In this document: piece by piece, positions 1 through 12,600 of the stretch
Position numbering within the stretch: position 1 is the stretch's first letter
Layout: every line of letters begins with the position of its first letter
Assembly (NCBI GenBank): GCA_950295325.1
Contig: OX485805.1
Coordinates: forward strand, 25,903,501-25,967,500
DNA from: Polytrichum commune
Taxonomy: Eukaryota; Streptophyta; Polytrichopsida; Polytrichales; Polytrichaceae
Reading direction: 5' to 3'
DNA: 64,000 bases
The notes under the pieces: model-generated
The model's input: the letters and a program-made list of their open reading frames with translations, nothing else
What the model was told of the DNA's origin: nothing
Databases searched by the model: none
Made by a program: the position numbers and the translations under genes

Positions 1-420
1 TATCACATTGGGACAAAAGTAAAGTATTCCGTTTCCATTCCCATATGGGCTGAAGTGCAAAGGAGTCCTCTTGAAGAACGTTGCTCTCTTATTATATGTG
101 TCCACCCAATCAACCAACTTCCTTTTCTCAACCCTTTCTCAAGCATCTAAACCTTCGGTGATTAACCTGATTTAAAATCCTTTTCCATACCAGATCCGGG
201 CAATCATCCACATGCCGATTCAGATTCACCTGCAATTGGCGCTTCCTCCGCATGGTGTGACTACATGAACCGAAGAGGCGAACTATAGGCGATTGAACCA
301 CGCTTAGATGAACTGTACGACGACAAATAGACAGATTGGCAAATGTTTTTTTCTCCGCATCTATTCCCTCCATCTCACATTGGGACCCGCTGTAGAAGTC
401 TACCACAATGACAACAAAAA
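1..420. repeat. Dispersed repeat, copy 1 (in intron 1 of the NYN gene)
   Basis: This stretch is similar in the same orientation and order to 34080-34570, which lies in the URED intron. Shared landmarks are aggagtcctcttgaag, a ctctctt...tatgtgt block, cctttctcaagcatct, gggcaa...tccacatg and cctccatctcacattggga. Divergence is high (many small indels), so both copies are old. No open frame, poly(A) tail or clear terminal repeat is visible; a SINE-like or MITE-like origin is possible but not shown. Confidence 0.55.
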
Positions 421-443
421 ACATGGCAGAAGTGAGACCAAAC

Positions 444-935
444 CTGAACGATCCCTCTAGTCTCCAGCCGATCCAGCTCCCGTCTCTCCCGCCGCTGGTC
501 CTTCACCCAGCGTGGCAAGTAAGAAAACGCAAACCGATTCGCGTAAGCGGCCACATCCACCACCTCGCCAAACGCTGCCGCCATGTCGATCAGCCGCAAG
601 GCTGCGTCATACGGGGGCACCTGCTTCGGGGGCTTGTTGTCCAGGTCCCAGAACACCGCCACTTTCCGGGACCCGTCTTCCTCTCGCACCGAATCCTCTT
701 GCGCATGATTTTGTGCAGATTGTGAAGAATCCGCATCGGAAGAAGAAGAGACTCCACCGGAGCCTGCAGAATCTGAATTTAAGGTCGCTGTTGCATCAAA
801 AGCGCTCTGCGACTGCGACTGTGCAGAGGAGTGGCGGAGGGCGAGAAAGGAGAAGAGGGAGGAAGAGGCGCTAGAGTTTGTGAATGGCCGTGGCCGCAGG
901 AGGTTGGCAATCAGGTTGCGCCCTTGGCGAGCCAT
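444..935 (-). CDS. NYN-domain protein, first exon (gene continues beyond the left edge)
   Basis: The exon starts at the ATG at 935 and encodes about 164 residues. Residues 1-90 are rich in Ser, Ala and Gln with few acidic residues at the very start, like an organelle transit peptide. From about residue 92 it carries the start of a NYN (PIN-like RNase) fold: a hydrophobic strand followed by WDLDNKPP, whose Asp residues belong to the metal site. Then come PYDAALRL and an Arg-rich stretch ending LDRLETRGIVQ. This layout matches plant NYN proteins that end in C2H2 zinc fingers; the remaining exons lie outside the window. A donor GT at 443-442 follows CAG and fits the point where similarity to the family stops. 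The gene is divergent from CHLI, about 930 bp away. The substrate is unknown; a role in RNA cleavage is inferred from the fold only. Confidence 0.72.
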
Positions 936-1864
936 TCCGCAATTTGGAAGCTCTTCTGCGCACGCTAAGGAAAGGCAGGAGGTTTGAAACTCTTGGCTGT
1001 GTTCGTTTCAGGGTGTAGGATTTAGGGTTTAAGGGCATCACCACCCCTCACACTGTATCTCTAAAATGTAACTCTACAGTACAGCAAGGCAGTCCTCCTT
1101 CCAAAGCTGCAAAACGGTCGGCCATCGACGGCGACGTGTTTTTCGGTGCCGGGATGTTCTGGGATGCTAATTCATATACAGGGGTGCAACAGGTTGAGAC
1201 GGCATATGTTCGAACTAGTTTAGGTACATTAGATATTTGATTTTAGCATGGCTTCCGGAATTTATCACCGACATCCATTTATGTTATTTGTCTTGCAAAC
1301 ACTAGGTGATATTTGAAGAGGGTGTTAATTCACACTCGGTGCCACATGATGAGTCACAAAGACCACTCTAATTAATATGGGACACCAATTTGAATGCCAC
1401 TGAATCAAATGTTCATTGAGGCAAGGGACTTGAGACATTTTCGTACAAGCGGTAACCCCATCATATCACCAACTCTAAATTTGGATACTACAAATGAAAA
1501 GGCAAATGCCATACTTCATTTTTGCATTGAGCAACCAACATGCGGTTTTTCATAAAACCCAGAAAAAATCACTGATGATGGGGGGTGAGGAGATGGGCAT
1601 GGGGATGGGGATGGCCACGGCTATGGGAATGGGTATGGCATGGAAGGAAGCCATATCCAATGAGAGATGCTCGGATGGAGAGCCCTATCCAATGCCAACC
1701 ACACGATGAGCTCACTCACTTAGCCTTTGGTGTCTCTGGATTCCCCTTCTTCGCTGCCTCTTTACTGCCTGTCTTCCAGCTCCACATTCAGAGGAGTGCT
1801 CGTTGCTACACTTCGCCTCGGGAATTAGGCCTCAAGCAGCTCCCAGAAGAATTAGGCACTCGCC
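936..1864. promoter_or_regulatory. Divergent intergenic region between the NYN gene and CHLI
   Basis: About 930 bp separate the two opposed start codons, so both promoters should be here. No protein-coding stretch is recognisable. 1585-1650 is a short G-rich run of imperfect gggatgggnatgg units. No unambiguous TATA box or light-response cluster was identified. The CHLI start has the strong context cgccATGgct. Confidence 0.4.
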
Positions 1865-4800
1865 ATGGCTTCGTTGCAGCTGGTGCGGGGAGCAGCAGCC
1901 GTGGCTGCTGCAACACTCGGCTATGGCAGTAGCAGCAAGCAGCAGGTGTCTTCTTCAGCTGGTACGCATTTGCAAATTTGAGCACATTCTCTTTGTCATC
2001 AGGGGTCCAATGTGGGAAATTATGTGAAAGGACATGGTGGGGAGGGTTTTGTGAGAATCCGGTGTTTGTGAGGTGTGGGATACTGTGGCAGCAGGTGTTC
2101 TGGGTTTTTGGGTTAGGATTGTGGAAGTGTTCTCTTGTTTTTTGGCGAATGTGAAGGTTGAGGGGTATTAAATTTCTGTGGGCGTGGGTGTTTGAAGGTC
2201 CAGGGAGCATGGGCGTTCTGATTATCTGTGAGGTTTATGTGGAAAAGTATGTGAAAGGATGTGGTGGGAGGATTTTGTGGAGAATTCGGTGTTTGAGGTG
2301 TGGGGATCTGTGGCAGCAGGTTTTCTGGGTTTTTGGGTTAGGATGGTGGAAGTGTTATCCTTTTTTGGGTAAAACTGTAGTTTGAGGTGTCGAAGGGAAC
2401 GCATTTGATTTTTGAGAGCACTGTGTTTGTCATCAGGGTTATGTGGAAACTTCATGTGAAAGGATATGGTGGGAAGATTTGTGGAGAATTTGGGTGTTGG
2501 GGTATTGGGTTTCTGTGGGTGTGGGGTTTTGAAGGTCCAGGGAGCTTGGGCATTCTGTTTGTCAGGGTTTCACGGAAAAACAAGTGAAAGGATATCATGG
2601 GAAGATTCTTGGAGATCCGATGTCTGGGGTGGGGGGATTTGCGGGTGCGGGGGTTTGAGGCAGCAGGTGTTCTGGGTTTTTGAGGTAGGATGGTGGAATT
2701 GATTTCTTTTCTTTGGTGAATTTGAAGTTTGAGGTGTTGGGTTTTTGTTGTGGGTCCAGGGAGCGTGGGCATGGGAGGCTTCTTCTTCCAAGGAGGGAGG
2801 GTGTCCTTGGCTGGGTGCCAAAGAAAGGAGGGCAGAGTATGTGGGCCATTGAGGGTGACCAATGTAGCCACTCCCGTCAAGGTCGAGGAGCAGTCTGCAG
2901 AGGTCGGTCATCTTAACCCTTTCCGATGCCTACATTTCAATCAAACAAAAACTATCAGTCAATGTGCGAAGTGAATACAATGTGGGAATTTGATCCTTAG
3001 ATTTGACAAGCTTTCATCCAAAGCTCAAATCATTGAGAGCTTCACGAATCGTCAAGGTCCTAACGATTTGAACAAGTGTAAAGTGGTCATGCTCAAAGTG
3101 AGATCATATCAAGGGGGTGAATGGTACTGTACAAAGGACAATTCATCCATGACAACCTAAAGAATTCTTCAAAGCCCATGAGCTTGGGGCCTACAAAACG
3201 AGAGCTTCAACTCTCAATATTCCTCTGCGACCTCCATGGAGTAGCTCAAGATTCTAACCCAGAGCTTGTCCTTAGTCGCTCCACATGATCAATCACGCCA
3301 TAATCTAAGCACTATAATCTAAGCATTATAAGCTCGGTAAAAACTTCAATCCCTCAAGTTTAAAGTTACAAGTGTAAATTGGACTTGAGTGAACAAAGAC
3401 GTGTAACATGAGGCTCCCTTCCACCAATGAAAAGGAACGCTCCTTTCTTCAAGCTCTAAATCTTCGAGAGGAAGACCTTATGTTGTGGAATTTACTTCAG
3501 CTCTGAAAAAACTAAAATCAGTTGGAATGTAAATTTGACACAGAGCAAGAAAGCCGCAAAGGAGAAGACTGCAAGGCCAGTGTTCCCATTCACAGCCATT
3601 GTAGGGCAAGAGGAGATGAAGCTTTGCTTGCTCCTGAATGTGATTGACCCCAAAATTGGAGGTGTGATGATCATGGGTGACCGAGGAACTGGCAAATCCA
3701 CAACCGTGAGAGCTCTTGTGGACTTGCTCCCAGATATTAAGGTTGTGACCGGTGACCCTTTCAACTCGGACCCTGAGGACCCTGAACTGATGAGCGAGGA
3801 GGTCCGGAAAAAAGTGCAGGCCAACATGGAGCTGTCTGTGCAAACGGCACGAATCAACATGGTGGATTTGCCTCTGGGAGCCACGGAGGATCGTGTTTGC
3901 GGAACCATCGACATTGAGAAGGCTCTCACGGAGGGAGTGAAGGCTTTTGAGCCCGGTCTGTTGGCAAAGGCAAACCGGGGCATTTTGTACGTCGATGAGG
4001 TTAATTTGCTTGATGACCACTTGGTTGACGTGTTGTTGGATGCGGCCGCATCCGGATGGAATACTGTGGAGAGGGAGGGTATTTCAATCTCGCATCCTGC
4101 GCGATTTATCTTGATCGGCTCCGGAAATCCAGAAGAGGGAGAGCTTCGTCCACAATTGCTCGACCGATTTGGCATGCACGCACAGGTATGTATAAAGAGT
4201 CATTAAGGGTTTTGGAGGGTATTTCAGAGGGGAGCTTGTCAAAGCGTTTCCCTCAGCAGAATGTGGGCGTATCCTGAAATGAATCAAACTTTTGTCTTCT
4301 GTTTTTCTTCCTCAGGGATTCTGTCAAAAGCCAAAAGATTATTTCCAAGCTTCTAAACTTTAAAAGCTTAGCATTACGTATCTCTTTTGATTCTTATTTG
4401 TGGTTTACTGGTTAGCGTTTTTTGTAAGTGTTGTCTGAACCTTGAGGATATTAGGTTGTGCATATTAAATTAAGCTCTGTGGGTTGGATGCATTCTACCT
4501 TTTCCTTCCCCTGCAATATTCTTGGTTTTATGAGCAGTGGTTACATAATCATCTGTCACAAGGCTTTTAAGGAATACACGTTTATGGTATTTAGTGTCAC
4601 GTACATAGTTGCAAAGGGCCTAAACTAGATGCCTAGAGTTATAAAGAATCACATCAGCTAATTGCCAATATAATACTATTCGTCAACATAAGTAATTTTC
4701 TTAAGTGAAGCATATCTGCATTATGACATTTAACGTCGCACATTTAGATACTTGAGATGATAGTTTTCCATTTTAGTATGCAAGGGGAAGATGCTTTTGA

Positions 4801-5533
4801 GGATACTAATGGCGAGTGTCATTTGTGTACTGAACTTTCTACACACTAAAGTTCACAAGGTTTTTCTGCAATGAAGGGCTATGACATTGGGGAACATGAG
4901 TAGATTTTGACTGAACTTTTTACACACTTAAGTTCACAAGGTTTTCATTGTATGTGGGATGCCAAGGTTTTTCTGCAATTGAGAGTGAGGGCCCAGTACA
5001 AAGCAAATCATTCTGTCAAAAAGTCATCGGGACTGATGGAGTTAATTTACAAAAACTCACAAACCTCATAAACTGACTCTGATATTTCATTCCGCTCTTC
5101 TTCAATTTTGCAGGTTGGTACAGTAAAGGATGCAGAGCTGAGGGTGAAGATTGTGGAAGAAAGAGGAATGTTTGATTCAAACCCCAAGTCTTTCCGCATA
5201 AGCTACGATGAATCGCAGGCTGAGCTTCGGAACCAAATTGACCGGGCAAGAGCCCTTTTGTCTCAAGTTAAAGTCGACCATGACCTTAGGGTGAAAATTT
5301 CTCAGGTTTGCTCTGAGCTTGATGTGGATGGTCTTCGAGGTGATATTGTGAGCAACAGGGCAGCCAAGGCCTTGGCTGCCTTGAGAGGGAGGACGGAAGT
5401 GACACCTGAAGACATCCGCACCGTGATGCCCAACTGTCTCAGGCACCGTTTGAGGAAGGACCCTCTTGAATCCATTGATTCAGGTACCTTGGTCATCGAC
5501 AAGTTCAACGAGGTTTTTGGATACTCGCAATAG
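1865..5533 (+). CDS. CHLI: Magnesium-chelatase subunit ChlI, chloroplast (4 exons)
   Basis: AAA+ ATPase subunit that powers insertion of Mg2+ into protoporphyrin IX with ChlD and ChlH, the first committed step of chlorophyll synthesis, in the plastid. Exons: 1865-1961, 2760-2902, 3544-4185, 5114-5533. All introns are GT-AG and phases agree, giving 433 aa, close to the usual plant length. Residues 1 to about 75 form an Ala/Ser-rich plastid leader starting [16 protein letters not shown]. Walker [10 protein letters not shown] is near 125-133 and Walker B ILYVDE near 227-232, followed by [16 protein letters not shown] (sensor 1/arginine-finger region). The last exon holds the C-terminal helical bundle and ends GYSQ. 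The donor after exon 2 is taken as GAG|GTCGGT because only this keeps phase with exon 3. Intron 1 is filled with tandem repeats, and the 3' end is duplicated downstream. The gene looks functional. Confidence 0.93.
1990..2750. repeat. Tandem repeats of about 215 bp, four imperfect copies, in CHLI intron 1
   Basis: Copies begin near 1995, 2225, 2430 and 2560. The recurring blocks are tttgtcatcaggg, atgtgaaaggatatggtggg, gaggtgtggg, gcagcaggtgttctgggttt and tgaaggtccagggagc. The last copy runs into the acceptor gtccag|g of exon 2, so exon 2's first codons (G-S-V-G-M) are themselves built from repeat sequence. The repeats are G/T-rich and have no conserved reading frame. Confidence 0.7.
2903..3543. 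other. CHLI intron 2
   Basis: 641-bp intron between the leader exon and the AAA+ exon. It is AT-rich, has no sustained open frame, and ends aatttgacacag|agc. No known element recognised. Confidence 0.6.
4583..4835 (+). repeat. Dispersed repeat in CHLI intron 3 (second copy at 60593-60845)
   Basis: The stretch from tatggtatttagtgtcac to gaggatactaat is colinear with 60593-60845, inside the hAT element. Shared blocks are gcctagag, gccaatat, gacattta and agatgatag. Just downstream, a short direct repeat (ctgaactttttacacact..agttcacaagg) occurs at about 4830-4866 and 4911-4944. Confidence 0.6.
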
Positions 5534-5904
5534 AAAACCTTCAAAAACCTTCAACATGAATTTCAAAAGAGTTAGGAACTTGTAGGTGTAGCAATGAGAA
5601 TTATTTAGGATATGGTGTAAGGAGGTTATTATTTGTGAGGCCTGATATTTTGAGAGAATGAAAATCACCAGGTTTGCAGTGCGGCGTTATCATCAGGTAG
5701 TCGAGAATAGACCAGCTAACAAGATCTCCACATAAGTCGATCGAAAATGTACATCATGATTCCTGTTCTGTCTTTTTAAAAGCATGATGGTGAATCTTGG
5801 GAAGAAGATTTTTCAACTCTTAGGCTACACGCCTCATTTACTCAATCTTGATTGGTGTAAAATATCCTTTGGACAGAATTGAGCACCCAAGTCATGGAGT
5901 TCTG

Positions 5905-6225
5905 TGAGGAAGCTTAGTCATTGACAATTTCAACGAGGTTTTTGGATACTCGCAACAGAAAACCTTCAATGTGAATATTAGAATGGAATTAGGGACTTGT
6001 AGGTGTAGTGGTGAGAGATTATTTATGATATTGGAGGAGGTTATTTTGAGAGAATGAATTCGGCAGGTTTGCAGTGGTGTTATTTGCTAGGTGTTTGAAA
6101 ACAGATTTGCTCGTCTGGAGTAACCAGTTCACGAGATCTCCACATAACTCAAGTGAAAAGGTAAATCATGATTCCTGTTCTGTTTTTCAAAGGAATGATG
6201 GTGAAACTTGGGGGGGGAAGATTAT
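5905..6225 (+). pseudogene. Tandem duplicate of the CHLI 3' end and 3' flank
   Basis: 5905-6225 repeats the end of CHLI exon 4 and its 3' UTR (5490-5800) in the same orientation, about 430 bp further on. The last codons are kept ([12 protein letters not shown]), but TAG has become CAG so the frame runs on. The downstream blocks aggaacttgtaggtgtag, gagaatga, ggtttgcagtg, agatctccacataa and atcatgattcctgttctg follow in order. Only the final exon tail is copied, so this is not a functional second gene. It may supply an alternative 3' end. Confidence 0.75.
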
Positions 6226-6425
6226 TCAACTTCAGGTTACCTATCTCAAATGGCCGCTCTCAAATGTTGTAAAATTATTACTTGGACAGAGACACATGGT
6301 TTGTATGTATGCATTGTCCTTGAGGCTTAGAAGTTATTTAGCAATCCACTCAGAGCAATTTTGCTTCCATCTATAGAAGAGGTGTTTATTCCTGGTCAGC
6401 ACCCCATCAGCAAGCTATAAGGTAC

Positions 6426-7130
6426 TGGAATTTGGCGGACGCTAGGCCCCCCATACGAACTTTAAGGGGTTCAGATTTGACAGCATTAGACGTTGCTCAT
6501 GACCCAAATGTGGAACTGTCCGATGATGATGTCATCTTGGCCGATGAACGGAAATTCATCCACATCATTGTGCCATTTGAATTTGTACAGTGGACAATGT
6601 TTTTCGTGCCTGCGTCATGCAATACATCTCACGTAGTTTTGTGTACTATATTGTTGAGTTCTAGTTATACATGACATATTATGCAGATTTTGTCCTTTAG
6701 ATGTATTTCCCCAAAAATTGTGGATCTAGATCCATACTATATAGTCTACCCCAACGAGCTTCAATGTCATTTTTTCATTATTTTGCGTGTTTTATGGAGT
6801 GGTATTGTGTTTGCGCTATTTTTTGCTTCCTCCATGTTTTTCCATCACCGTTGTCATTGGTCTTTGATTCACATGAGATGTGCACTTATTAGAAGCATTT
6901 TATTGATGGGTTGTTGCTACGATCAGTAAAGGGCGAACTTCATGTCATCTTGCGTTGATTTAGAGTTAGGGTTTCTTTCCGTATCTATGGACTCATTTGA
7001 TCATCATTTAGTGAGCGCATGTCATCCATCTTATGTCCCATTGAGGGCTCCAATCAACATCTATTTCAGATGATGAACTTGCACAAACAAACCATACAGT
7101 GTTTCAAGCAAAGCAAGATGATCTAAATAT

Positions 7131-7168
<38 letters not shown>

Positions 7169-8465
7169 AAATTCCTTTTTTAGGGTCATTTTGCATAGAG
7201 GACCCAGTATGGACAGACCGCGTGGAAAGTGGTATACTTGCCATTATCTTCTAGGACCGATTGGACAATTTCATTAAAGGAGAACAACGCCATACTCATT
7301 TCCCTTGCAAATACACCAAAGATATCTTAAGGGTTAACTTGCCGAACTCTTTGAGGACACCTCGTGCAAATAGTCTTGCGTTCTTATTGAGGTAAGTATT
7401 GTTCTCCATGTTCTTTGTCTAAATATCTGTTGAATAAGCAACTAACTCATTGTATGTTACATTCAATAATCAATACTATCAATATAGAGTGAAAAAATAG
7501 TGTAAGCATGGCGAAACTTTATGTCATTTGTATATATTTTAAATCTTTCCTAGAAATATATAGTCTAGGAATTATTTTCCATGTATCCTGCATAGAGTGC
7601 ATGTACTGTTGATACACCCTCACCTTCATCTCATGTTCTTCATAGTACTTCACATGTAACATAGTTGATATTTCTAACAACTCATCATTTGTCACCAATG
7701 TAACAAACAAAATATCTATAGTAGCCCTTTTCTTTCGGTATATCATATTCATGTGTAACTTTGGACCGAAGAATAAGTTTGCAATCCCTCTAATTCCATC
7801 AATGTTCACATGTGGACAATGAAGAATCCAAAGAATATGTTCTACTACCAAGAGCACTTCTTAATGGACCTTAATTCACAAGTATAAGAAGACTCGTCAT
7901 TCACCTTAGGCATCCAAACTGAATAACAACATTGGCTAAGTTTGGCCACAACAACACTCTATCAATTAATGCAACATTTGGGACTTTATCAACACATGTG
8001 AGTCAAAGTTTTCTATCTTTCAATGTCATGCATGTCCTTCAACTGAATAACCATAATTGTTTTAGGGGTGCCTTCTATTTGTTCCATGTTGATGCACATA
8101 CTTTATGTTTTGTGCATGCAAAACAATGAAAATGACATTGAAGCTCGTTGGGGTAGACTATATTGTCTAAATCTAGATCCACAATTTCCGGGGAAATAGA
8201 TCCAAAGGACAAGATCTGCATGATATGTCATGTACAACTAGAACTCATAAATATGATACACAAAACTAAGTGAGATGTGTTGCATAACACATGCACGAAT
8301 TCAAATGGCACAATAATGTGGACGAAAGCGTTTTCCGTTCATTGGCCGAGATGACGTCATCAGCGGACAATTTCACATTTTGGGTTATGGGCAACATATG
8401 ACGTTGTCAAAGCTGAAACCCTTAAAGTTCGTATGGGGGGACTTAGCATCCGCTCTCAAATTTCA
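6426..8465. mobile_element. DNA transposon with inverted repeats of about 360 bp (Mutator-like, non-autonomous)
   Basis: 6426-6790 and 8110-8465 are inverted copies. Shared blocks include ccccccatacgaacttta, gatgacgtcatc/gatgatgtcatc, gccatttgaatt, tgtggatctaga and ctaccccaacgagcttcaatg. Termini read TGGAATTTGG and, on the other strand, TGAAATTTGA. Long inverted repeats with a short interior are typical of Mutator-like elements. I could not find a clean 9-bp target duplication, so the superfamily is an inference. The interior has a (GA)n run at 7137-7165 and a 112-codon minus-strand open frame at 7519-7857 with no recognisable domain; no transposase is seen. Confidence 0.75.
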
Positions 8466-9667
8466 ATGAAACTAGGATTCAATTTCAATCAAGCCGGAAC
8501 CAATAGTGTCATGACACATGTCTTGATTTTGAGTGCTAATGTGAGGAGGAATGAGCAGTTAAAGTGAGCAATTAAAATGAGTAGTTATGATAGGCTCTAG
8601 ACATTGGTAATATGTTTGGGCCAACTTTTGGCTTTAAAAATTCATAGTAATTTCAATTTAAGAAATAAAAGTATCAAAACTTCTACAATCCTCCTAATTT
8701 CTATCTTCCTACAAGGGATGAATTTGCACTGCTTTATACTTCTCCAAATTTGGCATAGAATCTATTAAGTGATTGGTTATGGACGCCTCTACTCTAAAAC
8801 ATATCCCTGAAGATGAATGGGTTTACTTTTGAAGTCAATTCAACAATTAGTTGATTTATTGGGTTCCTACCTCATGGAAATCATACCTCTTGATTCCCCT
8901 TTTAATAATACCTTGACTACACTTTTAACACCTTGACACAGCTAGTAAATTTAGATTTGTTGGAACTGGTTAAATTTTACTTGAAGTTAAGTGAGCTTCA
9001 GATCTGTCTCAGTACCTCTGCTGATTCCTTTGTGTCTTTTGTGAGGGTACTTTGAGTCACTCTCAGCTTCAGCAACTTAAGAGGTTATTGTGACATAAAC
9101 CTCACACCAATCCTCTAAAGAAGTTTGTATACAGATTGCAAAATACTTGTGGTGTGTGTACAAAGTGCTAATGCCACTTACGCTGCATGCCCTATGACTA
9201 ACATAATCTACAAAACCTAAAGAGCAAATGAAACTACAGACCTAAAATTATCATCTACATATGTACCTACAGATGTACTGAAAATTGGAGATTGGAGTCT
9301 CCACTTTTGTCACTCGGTTGAGCAGCCAGAGTCTTACCACTGATACTATCCCATGCCAAAATCCTGAGACAATCCCAATCCCAATAAGCTTTTGGGAAAC
9401 ACCAATCGCACTGACAGAATGACCATGTGACAACAGCTCACAATTCTCCAATATTCTGGTGATCAATCAAGTCTATCTAGCAGACCTATAAAAAAAGATA
9501 CTGACCCACTGAATTTTCTCAATTGAAGGAGCCCTTTTCCACTCTGATGAGAGACGCTGCCAAGTTGGGTCATTTTCCTGATCCATAAATCTAGTGAATT
9601 TTGAGTGAATTACTATGAATGAATTGCAAAACTCCCGGTTCGCATATGAGATCGCACTTTGGACAAA
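8466..9667. other. Intergenic, no gene seen
   Basis: About 1.2 kb between the inverted-repeat element and the 3' end of the LAZ1-like gene. It is AT-rich with frequent stops in all frames. Part of it should be the 3' UTR of the minus-strand gene. Nothing else recognised. Confidence 0.5.
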
Positions 9668-12600
9668 CTACTTGGTAACAAGCAGCTTCCCATTTTCATC
9701 TCGCTGTTTCAGTTCTTTTGTAACTTCTTCATTCATCACCTCGCCTTGGCTGTTCTTCTCCACCCTCCGTGCTGTCGTCTCTTTTGTCGTGACATCGCCC
9801 TTGCTGTTCATCCCGAATTTCTCGCTCACGCTCATGCTTTCATCCCTCTCAACTTTCCCATCGTCGTTTGTCTCTTTCGTCGTGCTCGTCGTCTCTTTCT
9901 TCTCGGACAAAGGCGTCTTCTCTTTTTGTTGTGTGAAACTAATCGTCTCTTTACCTTGAATATCCTCGTTGGCGCTGCTGCTCGTGCTAGTGCCCGAAAC
10001 TTCCTCCTTCACCGTTTTTGAGGAATCATCGCCACCACCACTAAGCCGTCGCGAATGCGAAGAAGTAGACGACTCAGGAAAGTCGTGGGACTCAACACGG
10101 ACACGTTCTTGCGTCTCCACGATCTCGTCATCTTCGCTGTCATTGTCGTCATGGTTTACACGGTAAGTGCTTTCTTTCGAGACTTCCTCAGATCTCTTAC
10201 CACCCCAACTTTGGACCTTCTCATGAAAGTTTTCGTTCAATTTTGAGACGTTGTCTTGTAGTTTGTCGTTCATTTTACTAACATTTTCTTGGAAGGCTTC
10301 ATTGAAGTCTGAAATACCAGACTCTACAGGCTCCACTGCCTGTGCCACGGTCAGCTTCACATCCTCCACAACCTTTTCCCACAAAGACCACCAAACAACA
10401 CACAATTAATTCAGATTACTAGAGGCTTGATATGCATCAATTAAAGATACTGAAGTCAAAGGATCACAACAAGTATTGTAATAATATTCTATTTGGTCTA
10501 TGGTATTGCATTCATATTTAGCACAACCTATTGAAAAGAGGAAGTGAAAACAAAGTCATAAGTGTGATGGTGATTAGATATACATGTCATGTTTTTGAGC
10601 CTAGATTACTTATGCGAGCTCAAATCTCCCTATAATTCATTCTACATGTATGTACAGTAAGTGGGCTAACTTTAAACAGAGTCACTTTTGACACTTTAAA
10701 CTAAACATCAAGAAATAATTTAAAACCCCTCTGTATGACACCTGCAGGTCCAAATAGACCTCTCTGACCTTTAAGGGTTAAGGAGAAAATAATGCTTACA
10801 TGTTCACCACCTCCCATAACCACATCTTTTAAGCTCTCCTTCACACTTGTTGCGGCAATTTCGATATCTTCTTCAACCTCACCAGCAATACTATCAATCT
10901 GGTTCAGATTGTATTTACTTGGACGCCGATACGGAGTTGCTGGGTATACATAGATATGCGCCACTGCAGCTATTGCCATCTATGTGCAACACACAAAATT
11001 CTAATTAGGTGACAAACGAGGGTCACAAAATGATCCCAAGTAAGAAAATAGATATTTACAACACTCGGGATTTGATTAAAGCCAAAGTTTGGGTGCCAGC
11101 TATTCCTATGGACCATCATCCCAAGTGGTGTGTATGTCGCCCTCTAAACAATGAAGGCACCAATTCTTTTAAGAGTTGATTTCTGCACTAAGGGCACTTT
11201 ACACTAAGGTATGCGGGTGTTTTCAATTACTTTTCTTAATTGGACATTTATGTTTGACTGCTGTGTGGTTAGGTGAGGTCAAAGAACAAAAACCATAAAG
11301 ACTTATGTTTAAAAGACATTCGATTACGCCTTCAAATTTTATCAACTACTCGACACTTAATAGTGACGCAAACGGTAGAACCTATGTATTCAGTTAAGGA
11401 ATCATCATACATGCCCTTTTGATAACCTTAAATAAATCAGGGGAGGACTGACATTCAATCTGATTTTTGTTGATGCTTCATAGATTTGTTAATGCAACAC
11501 AAGTTTCATTGTGTGCATCTAAATGGTAGAAGTTGGAGAACATGAAAAATGAACCGAATAAAACCTACACACCTTAGAACTTGAGGGCCCATAATCATTG
11601 AAATCAATGAAGGGACCAAGGAAGTTTGAATGGATGAAAAACCTGCATGGCTTCCTACATGGAATGAAATGGATAATGTTTCATGGGCTACCAGAAATTG
11701 CGTCAAGCCCACCTCAAAGAAGTGGATCTCATACAAACCCAGGAGACCATGACACTTCAAAATCTCACAACTCTTGATTAATCATCGCTTATTGTGTAGA
11801 AGAGCCCACATGAGTAGAATGGTAATGAAATAGCATTCAATCATATACCTTTACACTGCACTTAAAGGCCCATGACCACACAAAATTCATTTTTCCATGG
11901 TACGACCTTTCAATGAGTATAAAGGGCCCTCACAATTTCAGTCACAGCCATTAGCCATAGTGTAGAGCTTCAAAAAGAAGAACCAACAGCCATGTAATAG
12001 TGCCACATAAAGTAAAAGAACCAGCTCACGGACTCTCTTTATTTAATTCTCTTCTCGAACAATATGATATAAAGAAAACATACCTCAATACAGATGATGA
12101 AGTCCTGGAGGTTTGTCTGAAGCATATCAGCTTGCTCATCCGTAGGATGGAATGGTAACCCCTTTGTTGCAATTCCAGTTGCAAAGAGGAGGGCAATGAT
12201 CACTCCTTGCCACCATGTTACAAAGACAACTGCCTTGAAACACAAGAACTTGGCCAATGGATTGATCTCATGGAGCTCCTTCTTGGTTTTGTAATAAAAC
12301 TGGACTAGACAGTAGAGAGCCCACATCTGGCTGAAATTTTGCACAAGTGTAATGTATGGATACCTGTGATCATCATACCATGCAGGGCAAGAATAACTGC
12401 GTAAGATTTGACAGAAAAACAAACAAGCTCAATACACACTAGGTATTCAATGGAAATCGATCGTTCAAAGGAAAATCTAAAATAGCAGCTTTAGGTCAAA
12501 CCAGTGGTGGTCTGGTATATAGGTGAATGCATGGTGTCAATGATCAACACCAACAATGGTATCCCAGAACCTACCCTTGGGTATCAAAATTGTAATACCA

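Noticed and set aside
3478-4175. Long minus-strand open frames opposite CHLI exon 3
   Set aside because: Antisense shadows of a conserved coding exon; no family match.
9615-10246. + strand Ser/Phe-rich open frames
   Set aside because: Antisense of the last exon of the LAZ1-like gene.
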